Below, one piece after another: positions 25,997 to 34,591 of a stretch of DNA of 64,000 nt. The DNA comes from Phyllobacterium sp. 628 (GTDB lineage Bacteria > Pseudomonadota > Alphaproteobacteria > Rhizobiales > Rhizobiaceae), in the NCBI RefSeq assembly GCF_014189505.1, contig NZ_CP050303.1:496001-560000 (forward strand), read 5' to 3'. A program made the translations under genes and the position numbers. Under the pieces are notes generated by a model. That model made no database searches and had not been told where the DNA came from. It saw only the letters and a program-made list of their open reading frames with translations. Numbering within the stretch: position 1 is the stretch's first letter; every line of letters starts with the position of its first letter.

Positions 25997-26207
25997 CTGT
26001 CAGCTCCAATGTTTTTTCCAACAATGGGGCCAATCCGTTAAAATAGGGGTAAACTCTAAGCAAATGAATTTATTGATTAATTTACTATTACTCAACTTGA
26101 TTAAATTTAGCTGAGTATCGTATCAATCCATAATTCATGTGGACATGACATTTATTATCCCGGTGTCTAAAAAGCGAAAGAAATTCCAGTCTTTCCTGCC
26201 CTCTAGA

Positions 26208-26612
26208 TTATTCCCCAGATACTATCGCCACGCACTTGATCTCAAGCAGCCAGTCGGGGCTGCCTAATCGCGCGACCTGAACCAGCGTTTGTGAAATCTG
26301 TGGCTCCTGCCCGAATATCTCGGCGCGGATACCAAACAATTGCTCTGCCTTCACCAGGAACCCGTCAATGTCTGTTACGAATATTGTCTCATCGACGATA
26401 TCCGCCATGGTTGCTCCGAACTTTTCGAGAACCGCCGCAACGTTTTGATAAACGTGACGCACCTGAGCAGCGATGTCGCCAGCTCCAACTGTTTGTCCGT
26501 CGGCATCAACGCTGACCTGCCCGGAGAGGTAAATCATGTTTCCCGTTTTTACGCCATCCGCAATGATGGCTTTGAAGGGGCCATCCCTGACAACCTGCCG
26601 TTCTCCAGACAT
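26208..26612 (-). CDS. RidA family protein (reactive enamine/imine deaminase-like)
   Basis: A 134-residue YjgF/RidA-fold protein. Members form trimers and hydrolyse reactive enamines and imines such as 2-aminoacrylate. Visible motifs are GNMIYLSGQVSVDADG, VYQNVAAVLEKFGATMADIV and the C-terminal QVARLGSPDWLLEIKCVAIV. The catalytic arginine of true RidA (in the R-x-x-V-x-V-x-x-L context) is not in its usual position, because TLVQVARL replaces it with a shifted Arg. It may therefore belong to a non-archetypal Rid subgroup. I chose ATG at 26612 (MSGERQVVRD), preceded by GAGGATTC, over an upstream in-frame Met. Monocistronic. Confidence 0.85.
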   Translation of the reverse strand: MSGERQVVRDGPFKAIIADGVKTGNMIYLSGQVSVDADGQTVGAGDIAAQVRHVYQNVAAVLEKFGATMADIVDETIFVTDIDGFLVKAEQLFGIRAEIFGQEPQISQTLVQVARLGSPDWLLEIKCVAIVSGE

Positions 26613-26826
26613 ATCTGAATCCTCATAATGTTTTGATTGGAGCATCGCGTCGCTCGTATGCCGCACGCCTTCGTGGGAGAGCTTAGATGTCTACGACCTG
26701 GCGGCGAAACAAGAGGCGCCAGGTTTGACGCGCGAAATTAATAAAATCGGAATTATCCGGGCATGCGATCGCACCGCTTAAAGTAAAACATTAGGCAGGA
26801 AACGCGACCAAGGCCATATAATCATT

Positions 26827-26860
26827 AAAAAAACCGCCGCGTCTGATTAGGATGCGGCGG
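26827..26860 (-). terminator. Rho-independent terminator of the sigma/anti-sigma/BI-1 genes
   Basis: CCGCCGC (plus 26834-26840) pairs with GCGGCGG (26854-26860) around a 13-nt loop. On the minus strand the stem is followed directly by seven T (26827-26833). It lies 24 bp after the BI-1 stop. This is the clearest intrinsic terminator in the window. Confidence 0.88.
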
Positions 26861-26884
26861 CCTGTTATTGGGATCTTTTGCAGA

Positions 26885-27604
26885 TTATTCTTGGCGCTGT
26901 CCGGTCAGGCTGAGCAGCAGCTGGAAGATATTGACGAAGTTCAGATAGAGCGAGAACGCACCGAAAACTGCAAGCTTCTGCTGCGATTCAGAATCGAAGC
27001 TTTCTGCATATTGTTCCTTGATCGACTGTGTGTCCCAGGCCGTCAGACCGATGAACACCAGAACGCCTGCAACCGACACGACGAATTGCAACATGGATGA
27101 ACCCAGGAACAGGTTGACCAGGCTGGCGATCATCACGCCGATGAGACCCATAATCAGGAACGAGCTGAACTGGGAAAGATCACGCTTGGTGGTGTAGCCG
27201 TACAGGCTGGTCGCGCCGAACATTGTCGCAGCGATGAAGAATGTCCGAGCGATACTGGTTCCTGTGAAAACCAGAAAAACAGATGCCAGCGACAAGCCCA
27301 TGACAGCGCAGAATGCCCAGAACATGGCCTGTGCCGAGGAGGCGGACATGGTTTGCATCTTGAAGGAGAAGAACATCACGAAGGCAAGCGGCGCCAGCAT
27401 GACAACCCATTTCAATGGCGACGAAAATATCGGCACATAAAGCGCCGGCGTGGAAGCGACAACGAATGCAACAACACCGGTCAGTACCAGGCCGAGACCC
27501 ATATAATTGTAAATGCGCAGCATATGCTGGCGCAGTCCCTCGTCAAAGACGGCGGATGACTGGCCGCGGGCCGCATCCATTCCATAGCGCAGTGGAGTAT
27601 TCAT
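26885..27604 (-). CDS. Bax inhibitor-1/YccA family membrane protein
   Basis: A 239-residue protein with seven hydrophobic segments. It has the BI-1 features LRIYNYMGLGLVLTGVVAFV near residue 28 and LTAWDTQSIKEQY near 190, where the conserved Asp lies in the pH-sensing centre. Bacterial relatives (YccA, YbhL, BsYetJ) are inner-membrane proteins linked to FtsH proteolysis or to calcium leak. The ribosome site AAAGGAACTC precedes ATG at 27604. It starts 21 bp after the anti-sigma stop on the same strand and is followed by a strong terminator, so it is probably the third gene of the ECF operon. It might also have its own promoter within the anti-sigma gene. Confidence 0.92.
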   Translation of the reverse strand: MNTPLRYGMDAARGQSSAVFDEGLRQHMLRIYNYMGLGLVLTGVVAFVVASTPALYVPIFSSPLKWVVMLAPLAFVMFFSFKMQTMSASSAQAMFWAFCAVMGLSLASVFLVFTGTSIARTFFIAATMFGATSLYGYTTKRDLSQFSSFLIMGLIGVMIASLVNLFLGSSMLQFVVSVAGVLVFIGLTAWDTQSIKEQYAESFDSESQQKLAVFGAFSLYLNFVNIFQLLLSLTGQRQE

Positions 27605-27625
27605 GAATTGAGTTCCTTTCGTTGA

Positions 27626-28402
27626 TCAGTAAAGAGTTTTGGCAAGACGGTTTGCAGCCTCTTGAAGGTCCGCAGTGGCAGCATCGGAAACGAGCGCATA
27701 GGCAACATCACCGATCTGGAAATAAGCCGCAGACGTATTATCGAGGCGGACTGCCTTGGGTTTGACGACATCAAATGTCCCCGGTCGAACAGCAAATAGC
27801 GAAACGGGACCAAGGCTGTCGGTGCCGATTTCCATTTCGACGCTCGGCCCAAAATTGGATGGGAACAGCTGAACATCGCGAACAAGCCAGCGCTCCGGCA
27901 TCGTCGGGATAACGATTGCGGTGGCAGCACGAATCTCAGCCGGATCGTAATTGCGTGTCTGGGGCTGCGAAGTCATCGCAGCGCGCACGGACGACGTTTT
28001 ATGCGCCATGATCGCGTCAGAGACAAAGGCGGGCGGAGGCGTCGAGGCGACAACTGGAGAGACGGTGAGCGGGCCAAAACCCGCATGCGCCAGCCAGCCG
28101 AGCGCCACCAGAATGCCGACGGCGGCTATACGCTGCAGGCCGCCCCACATGCGATCGCGCGCCAGTGCTCGTTCAAGACGTCTTGCCGCTTCAGTCGTGC
28201 CAGGCGATCCACTGACGAAACCAGCTGCCAAGGCAAGCTGCAACTCATCTCGTGATTGCAGATCCGCCATGACGCGCGCAGCCTTTTCCGGGTGCTGCGA
28301 CAAATACCGGGCAACCTCAATGCGGCGAACCGTATCCAGCTGATTATCCACATAGGCATCAAGGTCCGTTTCGGCGACGGGATCAATTGTTTGGGTCATC
28401 AC
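27626..28402 (-). CDS. Transmembrane anti-sigma factor
   Basis: A 258-residue protein. The N-terminal cytoplasmic domain (about 1-85) has the anti-sigma pattern DLDAYVDNQLDTVRRIEVARYL. One transmembrane helix follows (about 91-107, IAAVGILVALGWLAHAG), then a periplasmic domain of about 145 residues (VVIP-like start, FGPSVEMEIGT, YFQIGDVAYALVSD). No zinc-binding HxxxCxxC is seen, so it is not a ZAS-type redox sensor. It overlaps the sigma factor gene by 20 bp. It should hold the ECF factor inactive until a periplasmic or envelope signal releases it, which is inferred from family and context. Confidence 0.87.
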   Translation of the reverse strand: MMTQTIDPVAETDLDAYVDNQLDTVRRIEVARYLSQHPEKAARVMADLQSRDELQLALAAGFVSGSPGTTEAARRLERALARDRMWGGLQRIAAVGILVALGWLAHAGFGPLTVSPVVASTPPPAFVSDAIMAHKTSSVRAAMTSQPQTRNYDPAEIRAATAIVIPTMPERWLVRDVQLFPSNFGPSVEMEIGTDSLGPVSLFAVRPGTFDVVKPKAVRLDNTSAAYFQIGDVAYALVSDAATADLQEAANRLAKTLY

Positions 28403-28928
28403 GACCTCCCACGATTTTCAAGTGGTTAGGCTTCTCCGGTTGCCGCTCGTCTTCAAGCAGGCGCAGAGCTGCCCGTGCTCGCCCGATGCGCGACATCAAC
28501 GTTCCAATCGGCATGTTCAACGTGGCCGACGCTTCTTCATAGGAGAGACCTTCGATGGCAACGAGATGGAGGGCAGACCTTTGTTCGTGGGGCAGCCCGA
28601 AGAAAGCCTCGCGGACCTGACCAAGCCGTACAGAATGCTCCTGCGGCGCTCCCATATTCGTCTCCGCCAGGAGACCAACCGCTTCGTGCGTTCGTGCCTC
28701 GGCGGAATTCGACCGCTTGATGTCGATAAACCGGTTGTGGAGTATTGATAACAGCCAGCCACGTATGGTGTTGCCACGACGGAATCCGTCGCGCCGTTCA
28801 TAGGCGCGCAGCAACGTGTCCTGCACGAGGTCCTCGGCATCAGCTTCGTTCCGGGTCAAAGACCGGGCGTAGCGACGGAGTGAGCCGAGCTGACCAACAA
28901 TGTCAAAGCGCTGTTTTGGCGGTTTCAT
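28383..28928 (-). CDS. ECF-type RNA polymerase sigma factor
   Basis: A 181-residue sigma-70 family factor with only regions 2 and 4. Region 2 has DAEDLVQDTLLRAYERRDGF and WLLSILHNRFIDIKRS (about residues 30-76). Region 4 has LPHEQRSALHLVAIEGLSYEEASATLNMP and GTLMSRIGRARAAL (about 112-160). The only start is ATG at 28928, because the next in-frame Met is far downstream. No Shine-Dalgarno sequence precedes it, and an ECF-like promoter ends 6 bp upstream (28935-28962). Its anti-sigma gene follows with a 20-bp overlap. The regulon is unknown. Autoregulation is likely. Confidence 0.93.
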   Translation of the reverse strand: MKPPKQRFDIVGQLGSLRRYARSLTRNEADAEDLVQDTLLRAYERRDGFRRGNTIRGWLLSILHNRFIDIKRSNSAEARTHEAVGLLAETNMGAPQEHSVRLGQVREAFFGLPHEQRSALHLVAIEGLSYEEASATLNMPIGTLMSRIGRARAALRLLEDERQPEKPNHLKIVGGRDDPNN

Positions 28929-28934
28929 AATGGG

Positions 28935-28962
28935 TATACGTATCCCGGCGCAGTTTTATTCC
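28935..28962 (-). promoter_or_regulatory. Candidate autoregulated ECF promoter of the sigma gene
   Basis: On the minus strand GGAATA (28962-28957) is separated by 16 nt from CGTATA (28940-28935). Both elements match ECF-type -35 (GGAA) and -10 (CGT) consensus forms. The -10 ends 6 bp before the ATG at 28928, so the transcript would start at or next to the start codon. The 237-bp gap 28929-29165 shows nothing else I can name. Confidence 0.6.
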
Positions 28963-29165
28963 CGGGCATCAAGAATAATTATCAAAAAAAACCAACGAGC
29001 TTGAGTCCGGCCCTGATCATTCACCGCGATATCAGCATCGGCACCACAGTGTTTGCCAGCAGTGAACGCGTCACACCACCGAACAGCATATGGTGCTTCG
29101 GCACTACTTTGTCAGGGGCAGACCGGCTAAAAGCAAGTTTGAAAAGAAGAAGCCGCACCACTGAT

Positions 29166-29480
29166 TTAAAGTCGAATTTTAGAACTTGTTGGCTCGCCGG
29201 TAATTTTGCAGCCAAGACATGTCCGCTTCAGCACAATTGCACCAGCGAAACCAGCAGCTACGACACCCAGAACAATAATAACCGATGTTTGAATACCAGT
29301 AAAATAATCCGCAACCGCAAACAAACAGAGCAGGGTAAGAAGCCCCAAAATGGTCGATCGCTCTGCGGAAAAACCATACTGATAGGTACCAAGTATGGAC
29401 GCTACGCCAATCAGACTTGCCAGTCCTCCGACGATGAGCGGCAAAAATATCGTTATTATCGGTTCGATAGCAGCCTCCAT
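29166..29480 (-). CDS. Small hydrophobic protein, unknown function
   Basis: A 104-residue protein that I do not recognise. It has three to four predicted membrane segments (about residues 7-30, 42-60, 63-86), rich in Gly/Leu/Ile, and a short polar tail with a Cys pair (KRTCLGCKI). It lies 66 bp downstream of the histidine kinase gene on the same strand and could be the third gene of that two-component operon. A longer frame exists on the opposite strand across the same DNA but has no hydrophobic or domain logic. The membrane-protein composition makes this the more credible gene. Confidence 0.55.
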   Translation of the reverse strand: MEAAIEPIITIFLPLIVGGLASLIGVASILGTYQYGFSAERSTILGLLTLLCLFAVADYFTGIQTSVIIVLGVVAAGFAGAIVLKRTCLGCKITGEPTSSKIRL

Positions 29481-29546
29481 GACGGTGTTGAGGAGTCATT
29501 CCGGCCGTCAGCCAGAACAAACTATCGCCTGTATATTGCAGTGGAA

Positions 29547-30881
29547 TTACGGAAAAATCATCTTGAAGCAACCGCCGGAAGATTTTTCCGCGATCACGAC
29601 GGTACCACCATGCAAGCCCATTATCTCGCGCACAAGTTTAAGGCCGAGACCGGCTCCTCCTGCTCCGTGATGACGTTTGAAGAATGGTTCAAATATCCGC
29701 TCGCGTAGTTCGACGGGAACACCCTCGCCTTGATCATTGATTTCGATTGATTTGGGCCACACGGTCACCGAGATGATGCCGGTTCGGCCACCATGATCGA
29801 TTGCATTCTGCACAAGGTTGGTCAGCGCCCGTTCGATTGCAACCGGATCACCGTTGACCAGCGTGCTGTGGGTCTTGGCTTCAAAGGCGACTTCATATCC
29901 GGCCGAAAATGCCAGCGGCCCAATATCCAGCATAACGCGTTGCGTCAGGGGAACGAGATCAAGATCGCTGAAGTGATCGATGCCTTGCTTCAACCGCTGC
30001 AAATCAAGCATTTGCTCGGTTAGAACAGCCATCCGCGCGACGTCCTCTGTTAAATGAGATTTGACGGAGCTTTGCGGCAGAGACGCAATTCGGGTTTTAA
30101 GAATGGCGATCGGTGTGCGCAATTCATGCGCAGCATCGGCAAGAAACAGTTCCTGCAAGTCATATCCATCATCGAGGCGGCCCAAAGCGCCGTTTACAGC
30201 CCGTACGAAAGGCGCCACTTCCGTAGGCATACCGGCCGACGCCAACCGGACACCACGCTGTTCGATATCAATTGAATCAGCTTGCGCCGCTGCACGTTCC
30301 ATACCAGCCATCACCCTTCGCACAACGAGGGGTGTCGCCACACACGCACCAAGAGCGAGAATGCCAAGAATGGGTAGAACAAGTTTCAGCAAGACCAGAG
30401 AAACACCGAGGAGAACGAGATAAAGCGGGGCCGATGCGGGCGAGCCGGTCAAAATTTGCAGACGACCGGCTTTTGTTTCAACCCACCGCATTCTGGCAAC
30501 GGGTCTATCCCCATCACCGACATTCCAGCCGAATCTCGCTTGCCCAACCTGGTCAAGCGTGTTGCCTAGGGCGGCATATTCGGTTGGAACAGTGCCCTCC
30601 GATAATTGGTGTCCTTTTCCATCCCGGATGACAAACCAACGGTCCGGCACAGTATCCCGGAATGTTTTCATCTCCTTGGTATCCCGGAGAGAAAATTCAC
30701 CCTGCTGATCAGGCTGAATTGCCATTTTCAGAATTTCAACCGTGTTCTCCGTCGATTCAAAGTCAAACAATTGACCGGAACCGAAAAGAACCCCCACAAC
30801 AAGAACAAGGACGACACCCTGTACTGCCAAAAGCTGCCAGAACAGCCGTCGCCTCAGCGAGTATGGCCGGTCGCGGCTCAC
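29547..30881 (-). CDS. Two-component sensor histidine kinase (QseC/PmrB-like)
   Basis: A 444-residue inner-membrane kinase. TM1 is at about 14-34. A periplasmic sensor region (about 35-150) follows, then TM2 at about 155-185 and a HAMP-like linker (MAGMERAAAQADSID...). The H-box is FLADAAHELRTPIAIL (His near 246), the N-box NLVQNAIDHGG, G1 INDQGEGVP and G2 GAGLGLKLVREI. It overlaps the response-regulator gene upstream by 4 bp. The signal is unknown. The sensor domain is short and not one I can identify. Confidence 0.93.
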   Translation of the reverse strand: MSRDRPYSLRRRLFWQLLAVQGVVLVLVVGVLFGSGQLFDFESTENTVEILKMAIQPDQQGEFSLRDTKEMKTFRDTVPDRWFVIRDGKGHQLSEGTVPTEYAALGNTLDQVGQARFGWNVGDGDRPVARMRWVETKAGRLQILTGSPASAPLYLVLLGVSLVLLKLVLPILGILALGACVATPLVVRRVMAGMERAAAQADSIDIEQRGVRLASAGMPTEVAPFVRAVNGALGRLDDGYDLQELFLADAAHELRTPIAILKTRIASLPQSSVKSHLTEDVARMAVLTEQMLDLQRLKQGIDHFSDLDLVPLTQRVMLDIGPLAFSAGYEVAFEAKTHSTLVNGDPVAIERALTNLVQNAIDHGGRTGIISVTVWPKSIEINDQGEGVPVELRERIFEPFFKRHHGAGGAGLGLKLVREIMGLHGGTVVIAEKSSGGCFKMIFP

Positions 30882-31552
30882 GATTGTTCCCGCAGTAAAT
30901 AGCCAACGCCGCGAATGACATTGATGACAACCCCTGCTTTGGCGTCGATCAATTTGCGCCGGAGTCGCGACACATGGGAGTCGAGCGCGTTCGACTGGAC
31001 CTCATCGTCAAAGCCAAACACGGCTTCCATCAGCGCGGTACGGGGTACCATTCGGCCAGCCCGCCGGACCAGGCTTTCCAAAACCAGCATTTCACGCCGT
31101 GGCATTTCCAGTCGAAGCACTCCAACAGATGCTTCCTGAAACTTCATATCGAATGCCAAACCACCCACGGTAATGATTTGGGATTGAATCGATCCGGGGC
31201 GCCGCAAAACCGCCCGCAGACGGGCAAGCAACTCGTCGAAATCAAATGGTTTGGCAAGATAATCATCAGCGCCGGTTTCCAAGCCGCTGATCCGGTCTGG
31301 GACCCGTCCTTTTGCGGTGAGAACAATAATCGGGACGGAATGACCGGCAGCACGCAACTTCGGTATCAACGTCAGGCCATCACCATCCGGAAGCTGACGA
31401 TCCAACAAGATTGCATCATAAACCCCGTCTTTGATAACGAGCTCCGCATCGGATAAGGTTCCAACGTGATCAACCACCAGATTATGCCGGGTAAAAGCCG
31501 CGCGAAGCGCCGTTACCATTTGCGGTTCGTCTTCAATCAAAAGAATACGCAT
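30878..31552 (-). CDS. OmpR/PhoB-family response regulator
   Basis: A 224-residue regulator. The receiver domain begins MRILLIEDEPQ, the phosphoacceptor Asp is in DAILLDRQLPDGDG (about residue 51), and the conserved Thr/Lys are in IVLTAKGR and ADDYLAKPFDF. The C-terminal winged helix has LEMPRREMLVLESLVR and SNALDSHVSRLRRKL, ending in VRGVGYLL-like IRGVGYLL. I chose ATG at 31552 with GGAGCG just upstream. Another in-frame Met lies 12 bp upstream. It is the first gene of the pair with the overlapping sensor kinase. Confidence 0.95.
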   Translation of the reverse strand: MRILLIEDEPQMVTALRAAFTRHNLVVDHVGTLSDAELVIKDGVYDAILLDRQLPDGDGLTLIPKLRAAGHSVPIIVLTAKGRVPDRISGLETGADDYLAKPFDFDELLARLRAVLRRPGSIQSQIITVGGLAFDMKFQEASVGVLRLEMPRREMLVLESLVRRAGRMVPRTALMEAVFGFDDEVQSNALDSHVSRLRRKLIDAKAGVVINVIRGVGYLLREQS

Positions 31553-31677
31553 GCGGCGCTCCAAGCACGATGCAAGAGCTGCATTGGCTCCGTTGCAGCA
31601 TTACGGGAGCGACGGCCATCATGCAACAATCTCCCACAAGTCACACCCCGGCAGCGAGATATACAAGGCTGTGGCCA

Positions 31678-32271
31678 TCATTGCTTATCCCAGTCTGTCG
31701 GAAGCCCTGTCCGGCTTATGCGATAGACCGCAGCAGGTGGCAGATTGCGCAGCGTCCAACCGGTCTTTTCCGCTTTGAGATTGAGCCTGCCGAGAAGAAC
31801 AGGTGAGACGGGGCATACTGGCCCATAGGTGAATTGATAGAATGCGCCGGTTTGTGTCAGCCGGGAAAAACAACCCTCCAGAATTGCCATGACGATTTGA
31901 GGTTTCATGGACAAGAGCGGCAATCCGCTGATCACATTGCCATAAACAGTTTCTTCAAGATGATCCGGATTGCCGACATCCGCCGCATTCATCTGAAGCA
32001 GTTTTGCCCCGGGAAACCGTGAGCGGAGCAGTGGAATAAACTCGCGTCCATATTCCACAAGGGTAATGTCCCGTTCGGCGATACCACGTTGCAGCAGAGC
32101 ATATGTGAACACGCCGGTGCCCGGTCCGAGTTCCAGAACAGGCCCCATCGCCGGTGTTATATGCTTGGTTATCAAAGCCGAGAGGCTCGGGCTTGAGGGT
32201 GTTACGGAGGCCACGCGCAACGGTGCTTGCAACCACGCGCCCAGAAACCGGACTATATCGGATCGTATCAT
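31678..32271 (-). CDS. PmtA-like class I SAM-dependent phospholipid N-methyltransferase
   Basis: A 197-residue methyltransferase resembling the rhizobial PmtA family, which makes phosphatidylcholine by three methylations of phosphatidylethanolamine. The N-terminal PLRVASVTPSSPSLSALI is the family's typical entry. The SAM site is GPVLELGPGTGVFTYALL (about residues 42-59). NVISGLPLLSM and FYQFTYGPVCPVS follow. It is cytosolic or membrane-peripheral. It lies 125 bp upstream of the response regulator on the same strand and is probably separately transcribed. The substrate is inferred from resemblance and not proven. Confidence 0.8.
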   Translation of the reverse strand: MIRSDIVRFLGAWLQAPLRVASVTPSSPSLSALITKHITPAMGPVLELGPGTGVFTYALLQRGIAERDITLVEYGREFIPLLRSRFPGAKLLQMNAADVGNPDHLEETVYGNVISGLPLLSMKPQIVMAILEGCFSRLTQTGAFYQFTYGPVCPVSPVLLGRLNLKAEKTGWTLRNLPPAAVYRISRTGLPTDWDKQ

Positions 32272-32545
32272 TCAATGCCTCACATGCAGACTATTCGCTA
32301 CCTGCGGCATGTGCGGGCGTGAACATTGTGACAATCTGGCAAAGAACGGAAAAAGACGCTGTGGTGTGGCTGTGCTCACCATCCCCTCTATTAAATCAAA
32401 GCAAAAGATTTCTCACGAGGCCTTACCCCTTTTGGGAACGGGCTTCGAAAAACGCATTTGCCATTTACTGCTATTCGGTTCAGAGCTGAATTATCTTCGA
32501 GACTCACTTTCCGCTTGAGCCATTGGGCCAAAGGTTTCATCACCC

Positions 32546-33586
32546 ATGACGACAAATCCCATCATTCCCGTTTTCGACGGACACAATGACGTTCTTCTGC
32601 GTCTCTGGCTGTCAACCGAAGCCTCCCCGGAAACAAGGTTCATTGAAGGCGAGAAGGCTGGGCATATCGATTTGCCCAAAGCAAGGAAAGGCGGACTGGC
32701 AGGAGGATTGTGCGCCATCTATGTCCCGACCCCATCACCGCAATTGAATGCCGACGGTGAGTTCAACACGCCTGCTATGACGGATGCTTTGACAACCACA
32801 TTGGGCATGGCAGCACTCCTGGCACGAATTGAGCGGCAAGCGGAAGATCGCCTGCGTATCTGCCGAACAGCTGATGATATTCGTGGTGCCATGGCAGACG
32901 GCGCATTTGCCTCGGTGCTTCACATAGAGGGCGCGGAAGCGATCGGCCCTGATCTTGACGCGCTTTATGTGCTGCATCAGGCCGGTCTGCGGACTTTGGG
33001 CCCGGTGTGGAGCCGGGCCAATATCTTTGCCCATGGCGTACCGTTCCGCTTTCCAAGCTCCCCGGACATTGGACCCGGCCTGACGGATCATGGCAGGAAG
33101 CTGGTTCAAACCTGCAACGAATTGCGCATCATGGTGGATCTGTCCCACATGAATGAGCAGGGTTTCTGGGATATCGCAGCACTTTCCGATGCGCCGCTGG
33201 TTGCATCTCATTCGAATGCCCACGCACTTTGCCCGCACAGCCGCAATTTGACCGACCGCCAGCTTGACGCGATCCGCGATACGGGCGGGCTGGCCGGGTT
33301 GAATTTTGGCGTTCTGTTTCTGCGACAGGACGGCAAGAAAAACCCTGATACCGAATTGAATGAGTTGGTTCGGCATGTCGATTATATCGCCAACCGTATC
33401 GGCATCGATCACATTGCCCTTGGCTCAGATTTCGATGGAACAACGATCCCTGCCACCATGCGCGACGCCAGTGATTTACAGTTGCTGATCGCTGCCCTGC
33501 GGCAATCCGGTTATGATGAGGAAGCCTTGCGGAAAATCTGCCACGAAAACTGGATCCGCGTGCTTGAGCGAACATGGAAGAATTAG
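32546..33586 (+). CDS. Membrane dipeptidase (M19, renal dipeptidase family)
   Basis: A 346-residue zinc dipeptidase. The metal site begins with PVFDGHNDVLLRLW (HxD near residues 13-15) and continues with the Glu of VLHIEGAEAIG. Further ligands are the His residues in MVDLSHMNEQGFWDI and LVASHSNAHALCPHSRNLTDRQ, with IALGSDFDGT near 290. The family hydrolyses dipeptides, including D-amino-acid-containing ones, and some members act on beta-lactams. No signal peptide, so it is cytosolic here. It is monocistronic and faces the spore-coat-U gene convergently. Confidence 0.95.
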   Translation: MTTNPIIPVFDGHNDVLLRLWLSTEASPETRFIEGEKAGHIDLPKARKGGLAGGLCAIYVPTPSPQLNADGEFNTPAMTDALTTTLGMAALLARIERQAEDRLRICRTADDIRGAMADGAFASVLHIEGAEAIGPDLDALYVLHQAGLRTLGPVWSRANIFAHGVPFRFPSSPDIGPGLTDHGRKLVQTCNELRIMVDLSHMNEQGFWDIAALSDAPLVASHSNAHALCPHSRNLTDRQLDAIRDTGGLAGLNFGVLFLRQDGKKNPDTELNELVRHVDYIANRIGIDHIALGSDFDGTTIPATMRDASDLQLLIAALRQSGYDEEALRKICHENWIRVLERTWKN

Positions 33587-33613
33587 CAGGTGCTTTGGTG
33601 CAGAACCCTATGA

Positions 33614-34120
33614 TCAGTAGGTGATCGTCACCGTCACTGTATCCGTATAGGCACCGGCCGCCGGTGTTGTCTGGGGCGGAACCCGTCCATAAACCGTGTA
33701 GGGTTGTGCCGCCCCGTTTCCGGTTCCCGCAACCGTATCTGTTCCGATGGTCTGCCCCCAAAGAGCGGAGCGGGATGTATCCGAATAGAGCGAATATGTA
33801 ACAAGCGCCCCCGCCGGTCCCGTCATCTTGCGCGCAGCCACACTCGCGCCTGCACCCGTCCCCGCATCCAGCCCGATATTATAGGGGGTTGTGTTCGTGC
33901 ACTGCACAGAAAGCGCACTTGATGAATCGTCATTGGCGGCAATGACACCCACTGACGTAAAGGTCAGCGTCGCGGCGCTGACCAGAATGCAGGAAGATTG
34001 GATTGTGATCTGAACGGTAAAGCTGCCCGTTGCCGTAGCGGCAAAAACAGGATTGGAGAAGCCGAGGGCAGCGACAACCCCAGCTACGATGATGGCTTGT
34101 TTCGAGAATTCGGTAATCAT
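33614..34120 (-). CDS. Spore coat protein U domain secreted protein (SCPU, Csu-pilin-like)
   Basis: A 168-residue exported protein. The signal peptide is about residues 1-27 (IIVAGVVAALGFSNPVFA). The mature part is beta-rich and ends in PAAGAYTDTVTVTITY, the classic C-terminal beta-strand of the SCPU family. It has a Cys pair (SSCILVSA near 44 and VQCTNTTPYNIGL near 75) for the conserved disulfide. SCPU proteins are subunits of Csu-type chaperone-usher pili or secreted surface proteins. No usher or chaperone gene is present within the visible neighbourhood, so this is an orphan subunit. Confidence 0.87.
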   Translation of the reverse strand: MITEFSKQAIIVAGVVAALGFSNPVFAATATGSFTVQITIQSSCILVSAATLTFTSVGVIAANDDSSSALSVQCTNTTPYNIGLDAGTGAGASVAARKMTGPAGALVTYSLYSDTSRSALWGQTIGTDTVAGTGNGAAQPYTVYGRVPPQTTPAAGAYTDTVTVTITY

Positions 34121-34591
34121 TCACCCTCCCCAATGTATTCACACTTGATACGATATAATCAAGCCAACTACTATTAACCTACAGTTTATTCTATTATAAA
34201 TATTAAACAACTATATATTTAGAAACAAACTTGCATAACAAGAAAGTATCTTACCTGAGATTAAATCAAAGACTCTTATGTAAATTTTGTAGTTAGACAA
34301 GCATAGGGTTCTATCTAAATATCTCCTCATTCGACATCGAATACATGGCGCCATTGAAGCAATCAAGGTGGGAAAATTTGGTTTGCTTTTATCGGGAATG
34401 AGGACCGTTTTCGAACCGGAAAGAGAGTTACACCGCATCCTTTTGCGCGGTATTAGACATGACCGCCGCGGCATAGCGCGGGCGTCTCACAGGTGTATTT
34501 CTCCGCCAGCCGAATATGCCAAACCTTTACCACAATGCTGTCTGCTAAACACAATACCGGCAAATTTATCGAATCCCGCGCGCGGGTATTG
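34121..34591. other. AT-rich divergent intergenic region
   Basis: The 471 bp between the divergent spore-coat-U and DUF1402 genes. The part 34140-34330 is markedly AT-rich against its surroundings and holds several runs of A/T such as CTATTATAAATATTAAAC. It probably contains both promoters. A short minus-strand frame within it lacks any protein-like composition. The base composition could mark an old insertion junction. Confidence 0.4.

Noticed and set aside
29001-29708. A 235-codon plus-strand frame across the gap between the sigma factor and the histidine kinase
   Set aside because: It runs antisense to the hydrophobic 104-residue protein and to the end of the kinase gene, has an amino-acid composition unlike a folded protein (many Arg/Thr/Ser, no domain) and no ribosome site.
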